A stretch of 64,000 bases of DNA from Agrobacterium tumefaciens str. B6 (GCF_001541315.1 NZ_LMVK01000003.1:84776-148775), one strand, 5' to 3'. Positions 1-9,768 are shown, counted from the first letter of the stretch. A program made the numbers and translations. Notes: generated by a model from the sequence alone, not told the origin.

Positions 1-1535
1 GCCGCGTCCAGCTCCTTCGCCGGGCGGGCGGGTGAGATCGCGAAGGTGCCGAAGAAATCGGCGTCGTCATCGGCAACCGGCAGGGCGCTGGCGAACAGCC
101 GGTCGATCAGGCGGGAATAGCCGGGTGCGATGAAGAGATAGACGAGATCGTTTTCACGCAGCCGCCCGGCATATTGGTAGCGGATCGACTTGCCGTCGCG
201 CACCACCAGCGAGGGCATGGCCCAGCGGGGAATACGTTCGCCCTGCATGATGGCGCTACCCTTGGCGACCCGGTAGGAAATCAGTTCATGATTGGCGGTG
301 CCGGGAAGGTCCACCTCGAGCTTGTCCACCTCGCCCATGCGCGGCGGCACGATCAGCCCGAGCCTTGTTGCCACAGGCTTGATGGTCCAGCCCTGCACAA
401 GCAGCGAGACCAGCACGATGATGAAGGCGGCGTTGAAATAGATCTGCGCATTACCAAGCCCGCCGAGAATGGGCATGATGGCCAGCAGGATGGAGACCGC
501 GCCACGCAGGCCCACCCACGCCACGAAGGATGTTTCCTGCTGGGTATAGTTGAAGGGCATGAGGCTCAGCCACACCGCGAGCGGGCGGGCGACGAAAATC
601 AGGAACAGCGCAAGCAGGACGGCGGGAATGGCGATTGCCGGAAATTGCGACGGCGTGGCGAGCAGGCCGAGCATCAGGAACATGATGATCTGGGCAAGCC
701 AGGTCAGCCCTTCGTGGAAGCGGCGGATGGTTTCCTTGGCGAAAATCCTGCGGTTGCCGGCAACGATGCCCGCCACATAGACCGCCAGAAAACCGCTGCC
801 GCCAAGCGTGCCAGGGAAAGAGAAGACGAGCAGCGCCAGCGCCAGCACGAATATCGGCGCCAGCCCGCGGTCGGCGGCGAAACGGTTGACGACGGTGGCG
901 ATCATGACGCCGCCAAGCAGGCCGAAAATCAGGCCGAGGCCCATTTCTTCGACGAAGAGCAGCAGGAAACCGCTATCGATACCGGCCAGCCCCTGACCCT
1001 TGGCAATGATCTCGACCAGCGCGACGGTGAGGAAGATTGCCATCGGATCGTTGGTGCCGGACTCGACCTCCAGCGTCGAGCGGACCTGATCGCGGATATG
1101 AATGCCGCCGATGCGCAGCAGGAAAAAGACGGCCGCCGCATCCGTGGAGGCGACGATGGCGCCGAGCAGCAGCCCCTCCAGCCACGAGAGCCCGAGCAGC
1201 AGGGCGGCTGCGCCCGCGAAGAACACGGAGGTCAGGATGACGCCGCCGGTGGCGAGCGCCACGGCAGGTGCTGCCGAAAGCCGGAAGGATTGTATCGACG
1301 TGCCGAAACCGGAATCGAAAAGGATGACGGCGAGCACGAGCGAGCCGAGCATATAAGCGAGCGGATTATTGGTGAACTCGATGCCAAGGCCATCCACCCC
1401 CGCCGCCAGGCCGATAACAAGGAAAAGCAGCAGGAGGGGCGCGCCGAAGCGGAAGGCGATGAGGCTCGAAAAGGCTGCGACGAGAACGAGAACAGTTGCC
1501 ACCAGCAACAGAAGATAAAATGATTCCACGTCCAC
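1..1535 (-). CDS. K+/H+ (cation/proton) antiporter, CPA1/NhaP2-type, 3' end missing
   Basis: This is an inner-membrane cation/proton exchanger. The minus-strand frame reads without a stop from a GTG at 1535 (a second in-frame GTG is at 1529) to the window edge, about 511 residues. It starts with dense hydrophobic segments typical of a 12-13 TM exchanger. The CPA signatures STDAAAVF (near residue 130) and ESGTNDPM (near residue 160) carry the ion-binding Asp and Asn-Asp residues. After about residue 395 comes a soluble tail with the motifs GEVDKLEVDLPG and ENDLVYLFIAPG, which resembles the TrkA-C domain of NhaP2/CvrA potassium/proton antiporters. The C-terminus lies outside the window. No ATG fits the start, so a GTG start is inferred. 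The K+ preference is inferred from the NhaP2-like architecture. Confidence 0.85.
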   Translation of the reverse strand, partial: MDVESFYLLLLVATVLVLVAAFSSLIAFRFGAPLLLLFLVIGLAAGVDGLGIEFTNNPLAYMLGSLVLAVILFDSGFGTSIQSFRLSAAPAVALATGGVILTSVFFAGAAALLLGLSWLEGLLLGAIVASTDAAAVFFLLRIGGIHIRDQVRSTLEVESGTNDPMAIFLTVALVEIIAKGQGLAGIDSGFLLLFVEEMGLGLIFGLLGGVMIATVVNRFAADRGLAPIFVLALALLVFSFPGTLGGSGFLAVYVAGIVAGNRRIFAKETIRRFHEGLTWLAQIIMFLMLGLLATPSQFPAIAIPAVLLALFLIFVARPLAVWLSLMPFNYTQQETSFVAWVGLRGAVSILLAIMPILGGLGNAQIYFNAAFIIVLVSLLVQGWTIKPVATRLGLIVPPRMGEVDKLEVDLPGTANHELISYRVAKGSAIMQGERIPRWAMPSLVVRDGKSIRYQYAGRLRENDLVYLFIAPGYSRLIDRLFASALPVADDDADFFGTFAISPARPAKELDA

Positions 1536-1917
1536 CGCCTCATTCAAACCGCGTTGACCGCTGCAATGAATGCTCTGCGCGTCTGCAGTCAATGCGCCAC
1601 GGGTTGCGGTCTGTCAGCGCTGTTTCGGGTGGCGTTGAAAGGCGACGCAAGGCGGGTGTATCGAATGATACGGCAGGGCCGAAGTGCATTGCGCACGACC
1701 GTTATCCCTGTGTCTCTTGTCCGTCTCAAAGTGGACCAGACAAAGGCAGGAAATGGGAATTTTTTCGGCTCGCGGGCGAAAAAATGGATGGCAAGGAGAG
1801 CGGCAGATACCCCCGCAGAAACAATTCATCTTCCGGCGTCTCAACGTAACATAGAGACAATGCAGCTGCGTTATTGCTCTCGTCCGAATTGCTTTTCAAC
1901 ATTACCGGAGCGATCGG
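1536..1917. other. 382-bp intergenic region between divergent genes
   Basis: This spacer separates the antiporter (minus) from the small lipoprotein (plus) and should hold both promoters. The open frames crossing it have no ribosome-binding site and no protein-like character. I see no repeat, tRNA or convincing operator. Confidence 0.5.
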
Positions 1918-2187
1918 ATGAAGCGGATAAATATTACTGGACTTATTATAGTATTGGCGGCGGGCTCGATTGTTTCGGGCTGCTCGAGCACGGAACAGAC
2001 GGCTGAAAACATGGCCGCGCAACGCGAGCGCTGCCGCTCCTTTGGTTACCCCGAAGGCTCGCGGGATGCTGCCGACTGCATGATGAAGCTTTCCATGCAG
2101 CAAAGCGAGTTGAGGCAGCAGACTTTCGATACGATCTGGAGCAATGCCGGCTCGCGGGACCCAATCATCATCAACAACAGAAGGTGA
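1918..2187 (+). CDS. small lipoprotein, function unknown
   Basis: An 89-residue protein with a lipoprotein signal peptide: Lys-Arg at the N-terminus, a hydrophobic core, then the lipobox VSGC with Cys22 as the lipidated residue. The mature part is polar, with two further cysteines in the motifs RERCRSFGYPEGS and DAADCMMK and a Gln-rich stretch after them. I recognise it as resembling small proteobacterial lipoproteins of unknown function but cannot name a family. It is a single gene followed by its own hairpin terminator at 2275-2310. Membrane side and retention are not predictable from what is visible. Confidence 0.75.
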   Translation: MKRINITGLIIVLAAGSIVSGCSSTEQTAENMAAQRERCRSFGYPEGSRDAADCMMKLSMQQSELRQQTFDTIWSNAGSRDPIIINNRR

Positions 2188-2274
2188 CGGTTGCGCGCCG
2201 GCGCTGGCAGCGGGTTGGCCCCTCTTGCCCAACGATGGTTTCGATCCGAAGCGCCCCGCCTTGCTTCCGGATCG

Positions 2275-2310
2275 ATGCCGACGGGTTTCCTCGTTCCCGT
2301 CGGCATTTTT
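2275..2310 (+). terminator. rho-independent terminator of the lipoprotein gene
   Basis: An 11-bp perfect stem (ATGCCGACGGG with CCCGTCGGCAT) is followed directly by five T. Confidence 0.8.
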
Positions 2311-2316
2311 ACAAAT

Positions 2317-2350
2317 AAAAAGCCGGCAGGATTGCTCCTGCCGGCTTTTT
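2317..2350. terminator. terminator downstream of gap (works on both strands)
   Basis: The inverted repeat AGCCGGCAGG / CCTGCCGGCT is flanked by A-run and T-run, so it has the form of an intrinsic terminator in both directions. On the minus strand it lies 19 bases past the gap stop codon. Confidence 0.85.
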
Positions 2351-2368
2351 GATCGAACTGAGTTCCGC

Positions 2369-3379
2369 TTAGATGGTCTTCGCGAATGCGACGGCCGTGT
2401 CCGACATGCGGTTGGAGAAGCCCCACTCGTTGTCGTACCAGGACAGGACGCGCACGAACTTGCCTTCCATGACCTTGGTCTGGTCGATCGCGAAGATCGA
2501 GGAGTGGCTGTCGTGGTTGAAGTCGCGGGAGACCAGCGGCTCTTCGGTGTAGCCGAGGATGCCCTTCAGCTTGCCATTGGCGGCGGACTTGATCGCTTCG
2601 TTGATTTCCTCAACCGTCGTGTCGCGCTTGGCGATGAACTTGAAGTCGACGACCGAAACGTTCGGGGTCGGAACGCGGATCGACGTGCCGTCCAGCTTGC
2701 CTTTGAGGTGCGGCAGAACGAGGCCAACGGCCTTGGCTGCACCCGTCGAGGTCGGGATCATGGACAGGGCTGCGGCGCGGGCGCGGTACAGATCCTTGTG
2801 CATGGTGTCCAGCGTCGGCTGGTCGCCGGTGTAGGAGTGGATCGTCGTCATGAAGCCATGATCGATGCCAACGACGTCATCGAGAACCTTAACGACCGGC
2901 ACGAGGCAATTGGTGGTGCAGGATGCGTTGGAAATGACCAGATGGTCCTTCGTCAGCTGGTCGTCGTTGACGCCGAAGACGACGGTGAGGTCAGCGCCGT
3001 CAGCCGGAGCGGAAACGATAACGCGCTTGGCGCCTGCCGTCAGGTGAGCAGCGGCCTTGTCGCGGGCGGTGAAGATGCCGGTGCATTCGAGCGCGATATC
3101 GACGCCGAGTTCCTTGTGCGGCAGCGTTGCCGGATCGCGAACGGCCGTCACCTTGATCGGCTTGCCGCCGCCAACGATGATCGTGTCGCCTTCGACCTTT
3201 ACGTCGGCAGGGAACTTGCCGTGGATCGAATCGTAGCGAAGCAGATGGGCGTTGGTTTCAACCGGGCCGAGGTCGTTGATGGCAACAACTTCGATATCGG
3301 TACGGCCGGATTCGACGATGGCGCGCAGGACGTTGCGGCCGATGCGGCCGAAGCCGTTAATGGCAACTTTTACAGTCAT
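2369..3379 (-). CDS. gap: glyceraldehyde-3-phosphate dehydrogenase
   Basis: Phosphorylating GAPDH (336 aa, usual family length) converts glyceraldehyde-3-phosphate, NAD+ and phosphate to 1,3-bisphosphoglycerate in the cytoplasm. The N-terminal Rossmann motif [10 protein letters not shown] is at residues 7-16. The catalytic Cys154 lies in SNASCTTNC and the base-type His181 in TIHSYTGDQ. The segment after TGDQ reads [10 protein letters not shown], lacking the Leu-Pro pair linked with strict NAD use in some GAPDHs, so the cofactor range could be broader; that is inference. The gene lies 63 bp downstream of tkt on the same strand, so a tkt-gap operon is likely, ending at the strong terminator at 2317-2350. 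No pgk follows. Confidence 0.97.
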   Translation of the reverse strand: MTVKVAINGFGRIGRNVLRAIVESGRTDIEVVAINDLGPVETNAHLLRYDSIHGKFPADVKVEGDTIIVGGGKPIKVTAVRDPATLPHKELGVDIALECTGIFTARDKAAAHLTAGAKRVIVSAPADGADLTVVFGVNDDQLTKDHLVISNASCTTNCLVPVVKVLDDVVGIDHGFMTTIHSYTGDQPTLDTMHKDLYRARAAALSMIPTSTGAAKAVGLVLPHLKGKLDGTSIRVPTPNVSVVDFKFIAKRDTTVEEINEAIKSAANGKLKGILGYTEEPLVSRDFNHDSHSSIFAIDQTKVMEGKFVRVLSWYDNEWGFSNRMSDTAVAFAKTI

Positions 3380-3442
3380 TTACAGTCTCCCGAACAAGAT
3401 ATGTGCTTGGTCTTTGCGGAAATGTGAGGGCTTGGGAAGCCC

Positions 3443-5425
3443 TCACGCAAGTTTTGCCTCGACTGCGGCGACGACGGCTTCCGCCGTGATGCCGAAGTGC
3501 TTGAAGAGATCCTTCGCCGGGGCAGATGCTCCGAAGGAATGCATGCCGACGAAAGCGCCATCGTTACCGATGAAATAGTCCCAGCCCTGACGAATGGCGG
3601 CTTCGACCGCGATTTTGACCGGAGCCTTGCCGATGATGGCGTTGCGATAGGTTTCCGGCTGTTCCTTGAAGAGCTCGAAGCAGGGAACGGAAACGACGCG
3701 GACGGAAACGCCGTTGTCCTTCAGCGTTGCAGCGGCCTTGAGCGCCACTTCGGCTTCCGAACCGGATGCGAAGATCGAAACCTTGGCGTCGCTGGCGGAT
3801 ACGAGTTCGTAAGCGCCGTAAGCGGAAAGGTTCTTCTCTTCATATTCCTTGCGCGAGGGTGCAAGGTTCTGGCGGGTGAGTGCCAGGGCAGACGGACGAT
3901 GCTTCTGCTCAAGCGCCAGCTGCCAGCATTCCGCCGTCTCGGTTTCATCCGCCGGGCGGAAAAGGAGGAGGTTCGGAATGGCGCGCAGCGCTGCAATCTG
4001 CTCCACCGGCTGGTGGGTCGGGCCGTCTTCGCCGACGCCGATGGAATCATGCGTCAGAACGGGGACGACGCGGATGCCCATGAGCGCGGCAAGGCGGATC
4101 GACGGACGGCAATAGTCCGAGAAGATCAGGAAGCCGCCGGCGTAGGGTATGAGACCGCCATGGAGCGCGATGCCGTTCATCGCGGCCGCCATGCCGTGCT
4201 CGCGGATGCCGTAATGCAGATAACGGCCGGAGAAATCCGTCGGGGTGATGGACTTCATCTGGCTGGTCTTGGTGTTGTTGGACGGCGTCAGGTCAGCCGA
4301 GCCGCCGACCATTTCCGGCAGGATGCCGTTGATGACTTCAAGCGAGTCTTCAGAAGCCTTGCGGGTGGCGACAGTCGGGTTGTTCTCGATGATCTTCTTC
4401 TTGAAGGCATCGATCGCGCTGTCGAAGTTGCCGGGCAGATCGCCGGCGAAGCGGCGCTTGAATTCGGCCTTCTTGCCGGCTTCGGTGGCTTCGAGACGGG
4501 CTTCCCAGTCCTGACGGGTCTTGGTGGAGCGCAGGCCGGCGAGACGCCATGCATCCAGCACGTCTTCCGGAATGACGAAAGCTTCGGCTTCCCAGTTGAG
4601 GCTCTTGCGGGCGGCGGCGATTTCTTCGGCGCCAAGCGGGTTGCCGTGAACCTTGTGGGTGCCCTGCTTGTTTGGTGCGCCAAAACCGATCACGGTCTTG
4701 CAGGCGATGAAGGTCGGGCGGTCGGATTTATGTGCAGCTTCGATCGCGGCGGCAATCGCATCCGGATCATGGCCGTCGACGCGTATGGTGTTCCAGTGAA
4801 CAGCCTGGAAGCGGGCGATCTGGTCGGTGCTGTCGGAAAGGCCAACTTCACCGTCGATGGTGATGTTGTTGTCATCCCAGAATAGAACGAGCTTGTTGAG
4901 CTTCAGGTGGCCGGCAAGCGCGATGGCTTCATGGCTGATGCCTTCCATGAGGCAGCCGTCACCACACAGCACATAGGTGAAGTGGTTCTGCAGATCGGAG
5001 CCGAATTCTTCTTCCAGCTTGCGTTCGGCAATTGCCATGCCAACGGCGTTGGCGATGCCCTGGCCGAGCGGGCCGGTCGTCGTTTCGATGCCGGTCGCGT
5101 GGCCATATTCGGGATGGCCGGCGGTCTTGGAGCCGAACTGACGGAAACGCTTGATCTCGTCGATCGTCATGTCCTCGTAGCCCGTCAAATAGAGCAGCGA
5201 GTAAAGCAACATCGAACCATGGCCCGCAGACAGCACGAAGCGGTCACGATCCGGCCACAACGAGCTCTTGGGATCGAACTTCAAAAAGCGGGTGAAAAGA
5301 ACAGTGGCGACATCAGCTGCGCCCATCGGCAGGCCGGGATGGCCGGAGTTGGCCTTCTCTACTGCATCCATGGCAAGAAAGCGGATTGCATTGGCCATCC
5401 GGTCGTGTTTGTCGCGAGAAATCAT
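3443..5425 (-). CDS. tkt: transketolase
   Basis: Transketolase (660 aa) moves two-carbon ketol units between sugar phosphates in the pentose phosphate pathway, using thiamine diphosphate. The TPP-binding signature runs from GDGCLMEG (residues 155-162) to DDNNITIDG (184-192). The pyrimidine domain has [11 protein letters not shown] with the catalytic Glu. The early SGHPGLPMG motif (27-35) is typical. I chose the ATG at 5425 (product begins [10 protein letters not shown]) over an upstream TTG at 5470, because the shorter form matches the family N-terminus. The gene leads the minus-strand pair with gap. Both act on glyceraldehyde-3-phosphate, which fits co-expression. Confidence 0.97.
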   Translation of the reverse strand: MISRDKHDRMANAIRFLAMDAVEKANSGHPGLPMGAADVATVLFTRFLKFDPKSSLWPDRDRFVLSAGHGSMLLYSLLYLTGYEDMTIDEIKRFRQFGSKTAGHPEYGHATGIETTTGPLGQGIANAVGMAIAERKLEEEFGSDLQNHFTYVLCGDGCLMEGISHEAIALAGHLKLNKLVLFWDDNNITIDGEVGLSDSTDQIARFQAVHWNTIRVDGHDPDAIAAAIEAAHKSDRPTFIACKTVIGFGAPNKQGTHKVHGNPLGAEEIAAARKSLNWEAEAFVIPEDVLDAWRLAGLRSTKTRQDWEARLEATEAGKKAEFKRRFAGDLPGNFDSAIDAFKKKIIENNPTVATRKASEDSLEVINGILPEMVGGSADLTPSNNTKTSQMKSITPTDFSGRYLHYGIREHGMAAAMNGIALHGGLIPYAGGFLIFSDYCRPSIRLAALMGIRVVPVLTHDSIGVGEDGPTHQPVEQIAALRAIPNLLLFRPADETETAECWQLALEQKHRPSALALTRQNLAPSRKEYEEKNLSAYGAYELVSASDAKVSIFASGSEAEVALKAAATLKDNGVSVRVVSVPCFELFKEQPETYRNAIIGKAPVKIAVEAAIRQGWDYFIGNDGAFVGMHSFGASAPAKDLFKHFGITAEAVVAAVEAKLA

Positions 5426-5749
5426 GGCTTTTCCGTCTGTTTCCGGGTGAAGGGAGATAGTTTTACGCAACTATCCAAAAAGCGGGTTGATCCATAGCAG
5501 GTGAGGCAGGCAAGTCAATAAATCCACGGGCAATTGCGGTTCTCTCAAGGATAAAAATCGTTTAGCAAAACGGGTGTCTCGAGAAAAATCGTGCGATATG
5601 TGTCGCCGTTTCCTCGTTCATCCACAGAGCAAAACGCCTCAATGCACTGGTTTGATTGACGTGATGATAAATCGGGTAATAACCTCTTGGATGTTGAAAA
5701 GGCCTGAAACCGGACGATTCGGCCGGTTACTTGCGAGTTGGAAAAAACG
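5426..5749. other. 324-bp divergent intergenic region, tkt / DUF4164 gene
   Basis: This region holds the divergent promoters of tkt (minus) and of the DUF4164-zapA pair (plus). A TTGACG hexamer at 5656-5661 is followed 15 bases later by TAATAA, which is too short a spacing to call with confidence. No open frame with a good ribosome-binding site is present. Confidence 0.4.
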
Positions 5750-6022
5750 ATGTCGGCTGAGAAGACCGTACAATCTGCGGTGACGGAGCTGAGCGCTGCC
5801 ATCACAAATCTCGAAAATGCCATCGATATGCGTATCGAACGGCAAAGGGAGACGGGCGAAATCGATAACGAGGTCAAGCGGGTCCATGTCGATCGCGCAA
5901 GGCTCGCGCACGAGCTGGACCAGGCCGAGTTTCGCGCCAATCGTCTCGAAGAAGTCAACCGCGAGGTTTCCCGCCGTCTGGTGACGGCGATGGAGACGAT
6001 TCGCGCGGTGCTGGATCGATAG
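5750..6022 (+). CDS. DUF4164 family coiled-coil protein
   Basis: A 90-residue, highly charged, helical protein without a signal or TM segment. Heptad-like leucine/isoleucine spacing (for example in ELSAAITNLENAID and RANRLEEVNREVS) predicts a coiled coil along nearly the whole length. The ATG at 5750 is preferred to an in-frame TTG at 5738. It matches what I know as DUF4164, a rhizobial family found beside zapA. The gene ends 11 bp before zapA, so the two are probably co-transcribed, which suggests but does not show a role near the divisome. Confidence 0.8.
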   Translation: MSAEKTVQSAVTELSAAITNLENAIDMRIERQRETGEIDNEVKRVHVDRARLAHELDQAEFRANRLEEVNREVSRRLVTAMETIRAVLDR

Positions 6023-6033
6023 GGAGCGGTTTC

Positions 6034-6411
6034 ATGGCGCAAGTTACTGTTATGATCGACGGCAAGGCCTACCGCATGGCTTGCGAGGCAGGGCAGGAAG
6101 AGCACCTGACCGATCTCGCTACCCGTTTTGACCGTTATGTGGGGCATCTAAAGAGCCAGTTCGGCGAAATCGGTGATCTGCGCTTGACCGTCATGTCGGG
6201 CATCATGGTGATGGACGAACTTTCCGAGCTCAACCGCAAGATCGAAAAGCTGGAGGGGGAAATAGCGTCCCTTTCTCGCAACCGCGACGGTATGGCCGAA
6301 CACAAGGCAAGATCGGACGAGATGGTTGCCGTTGCCATCAGCGATCTGGCCGACCGTCTGAACGGTATTACCGAAAAACTCCTGGCGCGGCCAAAGCCTG
6401 CGGCGCATTGA
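6034..6411 (+). CDS. zapA: cell division protein ZapA
   Basis: ZapA (125 aa) bundles FtsZ protofilaments and stabilises the Z-ring. The N-terminal ZapA domain (about residues 3-60) begins AQVTVMIDGKAYRM, with the family pattern DLATRFDRYV and LTVMSGIMVMDEL. It is followed by a coiled coil with KIEKLEGEIASL. A GGGAG ribosome-binding site sits 9 bp before the ATG. The gene is preceded by the DUF4164 gene and followed by a 6S RNA and, one gene further on, the 5-formyl-THF cyclo-ligase gene. This zapA-ssrS-cyclo-ligase neighbourhood is conserved in proteobacteria. Confidence 0.92.
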   Translation: MAQVTVMIDGKAYRMACEAGQEEHLTDLATRFDRYVGHLKSQFGEIGDLRLTVMSGIMVMDELSELNRKIEKLEGEIASLSRNRDGMAEHKARSDEMVAVAISDLADRLNGITEKLLARPKPAAH

Positions 6412-6445
6412 TCGCCGGCAAAGCTTTCCAGCAACAAAATTCGTT

Positions 6446-6602
6446 CGTGGCCCTCTGGTGGTTTGGTTGGATACGTCCTATATCTAAGAGGCGTTCTGCG
6501 CTTCCCGACAGGAACCACAATCCCTGGGGCCATACTCGATCCAAAGGGAGCTGTCCCTGGCCAGTCCCGTGGGGCTGGACACATGGCGCCCACCTACATT
6601 TG
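6446..6602 (+). ncRNA. ssrS: 6S RNA (ends approximate)
   Basis: This non-coding stretch lies between zapA and the CNNM / cyclo-ligase genes, the usual place of ssrS. The two ends pair: GGTGG (6457-6461) with CCACC (6590-6594), and GTCC (6475-6478) with GGAC (6577-6580). Inside is a hairpin built on GGGGCCA and TGGCCA. A long closing stem, an unpaired central bubble and a terminal hairpin match the 6S design, which mimics an open promoter and sequesters sigma70 RNA polymerase. A small CCTAC/GTAGG hairpin at 6593-6606 may mark the 3' end. The call rests on position and fold, not on a covariance model. Confidence 0.7.
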
Positions 6603-6862
6603 TAGGCACCCAGGATCGTAAATCTCCATCGGTCGCCGTGGATCGCGCTTGAAGTTTCGGATCAACCCCGATGCTTCACCATATCCTTGATATATTCGAC
6701 AGTGATTTTTCATAACTGCCGGACGCGGCTTTTTTATATTGCCGTCATTGCAATGGCGGAACAATTCCCTATTATTCGGATTGGTATGTCTGTCATGCCC
6801 TTTAAAAAAGGGCGCTGCGGCCAAAACCGCGACGTGCCGTTCAACAGCCCAAAGAGCTAAAC

Positions 6863-8140
6863 TTGTTTACTGAAATTATGATCGTGGTCCTGCTCACCGT
6901 ATTGAACGGTGTGCTTGCCATGTCCGAGCTTGCCGTTGTCTCCTCCAGACCGGCGAGGCTCAAGGTGCTTGCCGCGCAAGGCAGCAAGGGCGCCACCATG
7001 GCGCTCGGCCTTTCCGAAAATCCCGGACGCTTTCTTTCCACAGTGCAGATCGGCATCACGCTGGTCGGCGTCCTTTCCGGCGCTTTTTCCGGTGCCACGC
7101 TCGGTGCCCGCTTCACGGCGTGGCTTCTGGAACAGGGTGTTCCCGACCGTGCCGCCGATGCGCTTGGCGTCGGCTCGGTGGTCGTCGCCATTACCTATCT
7201 GTCGCTGATCGTCGGCGAACTTGTGCCCAAGCAGATTGCGCTGCGCGATCCCGAAAAGGTCGCCGCCCGCGTCGCACCCACCATGATGCTGCTGTCCAAG
7301 GTCGGCGCGCCGCTGGTATGGCTGCTCGACAAGTCGGGCAAGACGGTTCTTGCCCTTCTCGGCCACAGCGGCGAGTCCAACGCATCGGTCACCGATGATG
7401 AAATCCGCACGGTTCTGGCCGAAGCCCATAGCGCTGGCGTGATCGAGACCGAGGAATCGGCGATGATCACCAGCGTCATGCGCCTTGCCGACCGCAATGC
7501 GCGTGGCCTGATGACGCCGCGTCGTGATGTCGAAGTGGTCGATATCGAAGACAGCGCCGAGGAAATCCGAGAGCAGCTTCGCCAGACGCAGCGTTCGCGC
7601 CTTCCGGTACGCAACGGCGCTTCGGATGAAATTCTCGGCGTGCTTTTCGCCAAGGATGCCTTCGATGCGCTGGCCTCCGGCAAGGAGCTCAACATTCGCG
7701 AGCTTCTGCGCGAAGTTCCTGTCGTGTCGGATCTGACGAGCGCTGTGGACGTCATCCAGTCGCTGCGTCGCTCCACCGTACACATGGTACTGGTCTACGA
7801 CGAATATGGCCATTTCGAAGGTATCGTCAGCTCTGGCGACGTTCTGGAGGCCATCACCGGCGCCTTCCAGGAAGATAATGACGAGGAGCCGGCCATAGTC
7901 GAGCGCGAGGACGGTTCGTTCCTCGTCGCCGGCTGGATGCCCGCCGATGAGTTCGCTTATCGCATGGGCTTCAAGATCGACGAGGATGCCGAGTTCGAAA
8001 CCGTTGCCGGTCTGGTTCTGGACGAGTTCCGTCGCCTGCCGGAACTGGGCGAACATGTGACCCGCAACGGCTGGCGTTTTGAAGTCATCGACCTCGACGG
8101 CCACCGCATCGACAAGGTTCTCGTGAGCCGGGCTGCCTGA
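6863..8140 (+). CDS. hemolysin C / CorC (CNNM, UPF0053) family membrane protein
   Basis: A 425-residue inner-membrane protein of the CNNM/CorC family, associated with Mg2+/Co2+ transport or resistance. The DUF21 membrane domain (about residues 1-185) opens with TEIMIVVLLTVLNGVLAM and contains the conserved VQIGITLVGVLSGAFSG. A pair of CBS domains follows (about 205-335, including MTPRRDVEVV and VLVYDEYGHFEGIVS), then the C-terminal CorC_HlyC domain (about 345-425). The start is a TTG at 6863 with AAAGAG upstream; the next ATG (6878) would cut into the first membrane helix. The stop overlaps the next start by one base. Substrate is not predictable from the sequence. Confidence 0.9.
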   Translation: MFTEIMIVVLLTVLNGVLAMSELAVVSSRPARLKVLAAQGSKGATMALGLSENPGRFLSTVQIGITLVGVLSGAFSGATLGARFTAWLLEQGVPDRAADALGVGSVVVAITYLSLIVGELVPKQIALRDPEKVAARVAPTMMLLSKVGAPLVWLLDKSGKTVLALLGHSGESNASVTDDEIRTVLAEAHSAGVIETEESAMITSVMRLADRNARGLMTPRRDVEVVDIEDSAEEIREQLRQTQRSRLPVRNGASDEILGVLFAKDAFDALASGKELNIRELLREVPVVSDLTSAVDVIQSLRRSTVHMVLVYDEYGHFEGIVSSGDVLEAITGAFQEDNDEEPAIVEREDGSFLVAGWMPADEFAYRMGFKIDEDAEFETVAGLVLDEFRRLPELGEHVTRNGWRFEVIDLDGHRIDKVLVSRAA

Positions 8141-8757
8141 TGTCCGGCGACGTTGCCGAAAAAGCGAGACTGCGCGGCGAAAGGCTCGTCGCGCGCGATG
8201 CGCTGACGCCGACGGAGCGGCAGCAGAAGAGCCAGTCTATAACGGCCCATGGCGCCTCCGACATTGCCTTTGCGCGTGGCACCGTGATTTCCGGCTTCAT
8301 GCCTATCCGCTCCGAGGCCGATACACGGCCGCTGATGGAAGCATTGCGGACAAGGGGCGGGCGTCTCGTTCTTCCCGTTGTGCTGGATCGTGAAACCATC
8401 GTCTTCCGTCGCTTCGAGGCGGATACGCCGCTGGTGAAAACCGGCTTCGGCACGACTGGCCCGGGCGAGGATGCGGAGGTTGTCGATCCGGATATTCTGC
8501 TCGTGCCTCTCTCGGTCTTCGATGGGCGAGGGCAGCGGGTCGGTTATGGCGCGGGCCATTACGACCGCGCCATTGCGCGGTTACATGCGAGGGGCAAACA
8601 GCCAGTTCTCATCGGCGTCGCCTTTGATTGTCAGGAAGTGCCATTCGTACCGGCGGAGCCGCATGATGTGTCGCTTCACGCCATTCTGACGGAAAGTGGC
8701 CTGCGCTGGTTTTCCGCTCCGTTGTCGATCTCCGATAGTGGGCAAAAGGCGCTTTAG
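8140..8757 (+). CDS. 5-formyltetrahydrofolate cyclo-ligase
   Basis: This 205-residue cytoplasmic enzyme converts 5-formyl-THF to 5,10-methenyl-THF using ATP, returning the storage folate to the one-carbon pool. Features seen are the basic N-terminal segment KARLRGERLVARD, and near the C-terminus the family signature VGYGAGHYDRAI for phosphate/folate binding. The start codon shares a base with the upstream stop (TGATG), so translation is coupled to the CNNM gene. 6S RNA and zapA lie just upstream, as in many proteobacteria. Confidence 0.92.
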   Translation: MSGDVAEKARLRGERLVARDALTPTERQQKSQSITAHGASDIAFARGTVISGFMPIRSEADTRPLMEALRTRGGRLVLPVVLDRETIVFRRFEADTPLVKTGFGTTGPGEDAEVVDPDILLVPLSVFDGRGQRVGYGAGHYDRAIARLHARGKQPVLIGVAFDCQEVPFVPAEPHDVSLHAILTESGLRWFSAPLSISDSGQKAL

Positions 8758-8829
8758 CACTTTTTAAAAGATGGATTACCCGCTAGAGGGGACGAAATAT
8801 AGAAACATGCGCAAGATCGGGGCGGGTGA

Positions 8830-9654
8830 ATGAGGCTTCTTTTTCTCGGAGATATGGTTGGCAAGACCGGACGAACGGCTGTCTGGGAACGATTGCCGGG
8901 GCTGATTTCCGATCTGAAGCTCGATTTTGTGATCGTCAACGGTGAAAACGCCGCCGGCGGCTTCGGCATCACCGAAGATATCTATCTCGAGACCATCAAT
9001 GCCGGCGCCGATGTTGTCACGACCGGCAACCATGTCTGGGACCAGAAGGAAGCGGTTTCCTTCTGCGAGCGCCACGACCAGTTCCTGCGGCCCGCCAATT
9101 ATCCTGACGGTACGCCGGGCAAGGGTTCGGGCCTTTTTTATGCCCGCAACGGCGCACGCATATTGGTCGCCAACATCATGGGGCGGGTCTTCATGCATCC
9201 GGAACTGGACGATCCCTTCAAGTCTGCGGAAAACATTCTTGCCGCCTGCCCGCTGAAGGAACAGGCCGACGCCATCATCTTCGATTTCCATGCGGAAGCG
9301 ACGAGTGAAAAACAGTGTTTCGGCCATTTTGTGGATGGCCGCGCGAGCTTCGTTGTCGGCACCCACACCCATGTCCCGACGGCGGATGCGCAGATCCTTA
9401 ATGGCGGCACGGCCTATATGTCGGATGCCGGCATGTGCGGCGATTATGACAGTTCGCTCGGAATGGAAAAGGAAGAGCCGATCAACCGCTTCATTTCCAA
9501 AATGCCGAAGGGCCGTTTCGAGGCTGCCAGCGGACCTGCGACGATCTGCGGCGTCGGCGTCGAAATCTCCGACCGCACCGGGCTTGCAGAAAAGATCGCG
9601 CCGCTGCGCATCGGTCCCCGGCTCTCGGAAACCCTGCCCTCCTTCTGGGCGTAA
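8830..9654 (+). CDS. YmdB-family metallophosphoesterase (TIGR00282 type)
   Basis: A 274-residue cytoplasmic phosphoesterase related to Bacillus YmdB, which hydrolyses cyclic nucleotides. Dinuclear-metal motifs are all visible: GDMVGKTGR (7-15), NGENAAGGFG (about 37-46), TGNHVWDQ (about 65-72), DFHAEATSEK, and the C-terminal GTHTHVPTAD. The product begins MRLLFLGDM at the ATG at 8830, after GGGGCGGGTGA. It follows the cyclo-ligase by 72 bp and may belong to the same transcript. The physiological substrate in alphaproteobacteria is not evident. Confidence 0.9.
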   Translation: MRLLFLGDMVGKTGRTAVWERLPGLISDLKLDFVIVNGENAAGGFGITEDIYLETINAGADVVTTGNHVWDQKEAVSFCERHDQFLRPANYPDGTPGKGSGLFYARNGARILVANIMGRVFMHPELDDPFKSAENILAACPLKEQADAIIFDFHAEATSEKQCFGHFVDGRASFVVGTHTHVPTADAQILNGGTAYMSDAGMCGDYDSSLGMEKEEPINRFISKMPKGRFEAASGPATICGVGVEISDRTGLAEKIAPLRIGPRLSETLPSFWA

Positions 9655-9768
9655 TCTCTCCCTGAAGCGTTCACAATGACGAGAGTGTGGGCCTTCCTGC
9701 ACTCTTGTAACTGGACGCTCCGCAAAACCTGCCCCATCCTCCCAACCTTCGCAAGTTCAGGGAGTGGC

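Noticed and set aside
174..1523. Long plus-strand frame (449 codons)
   Set aside because: It is antisense to the antiporter gene, has a composition of His/Gln/Arg/Glu typical of GC-rich shadow frames, and has no ribosome-binding site.
1554..2006. 150-codon frame overlapping the lipoprotein gene start
   Set aside because: No ribosome-binding site, mixed composition, and it overlaps a better gene with a lipobox.
3497..4885. 462-codon plus-strand frame
   Set aside because: It is the complement of the transketolase gene with no family character.
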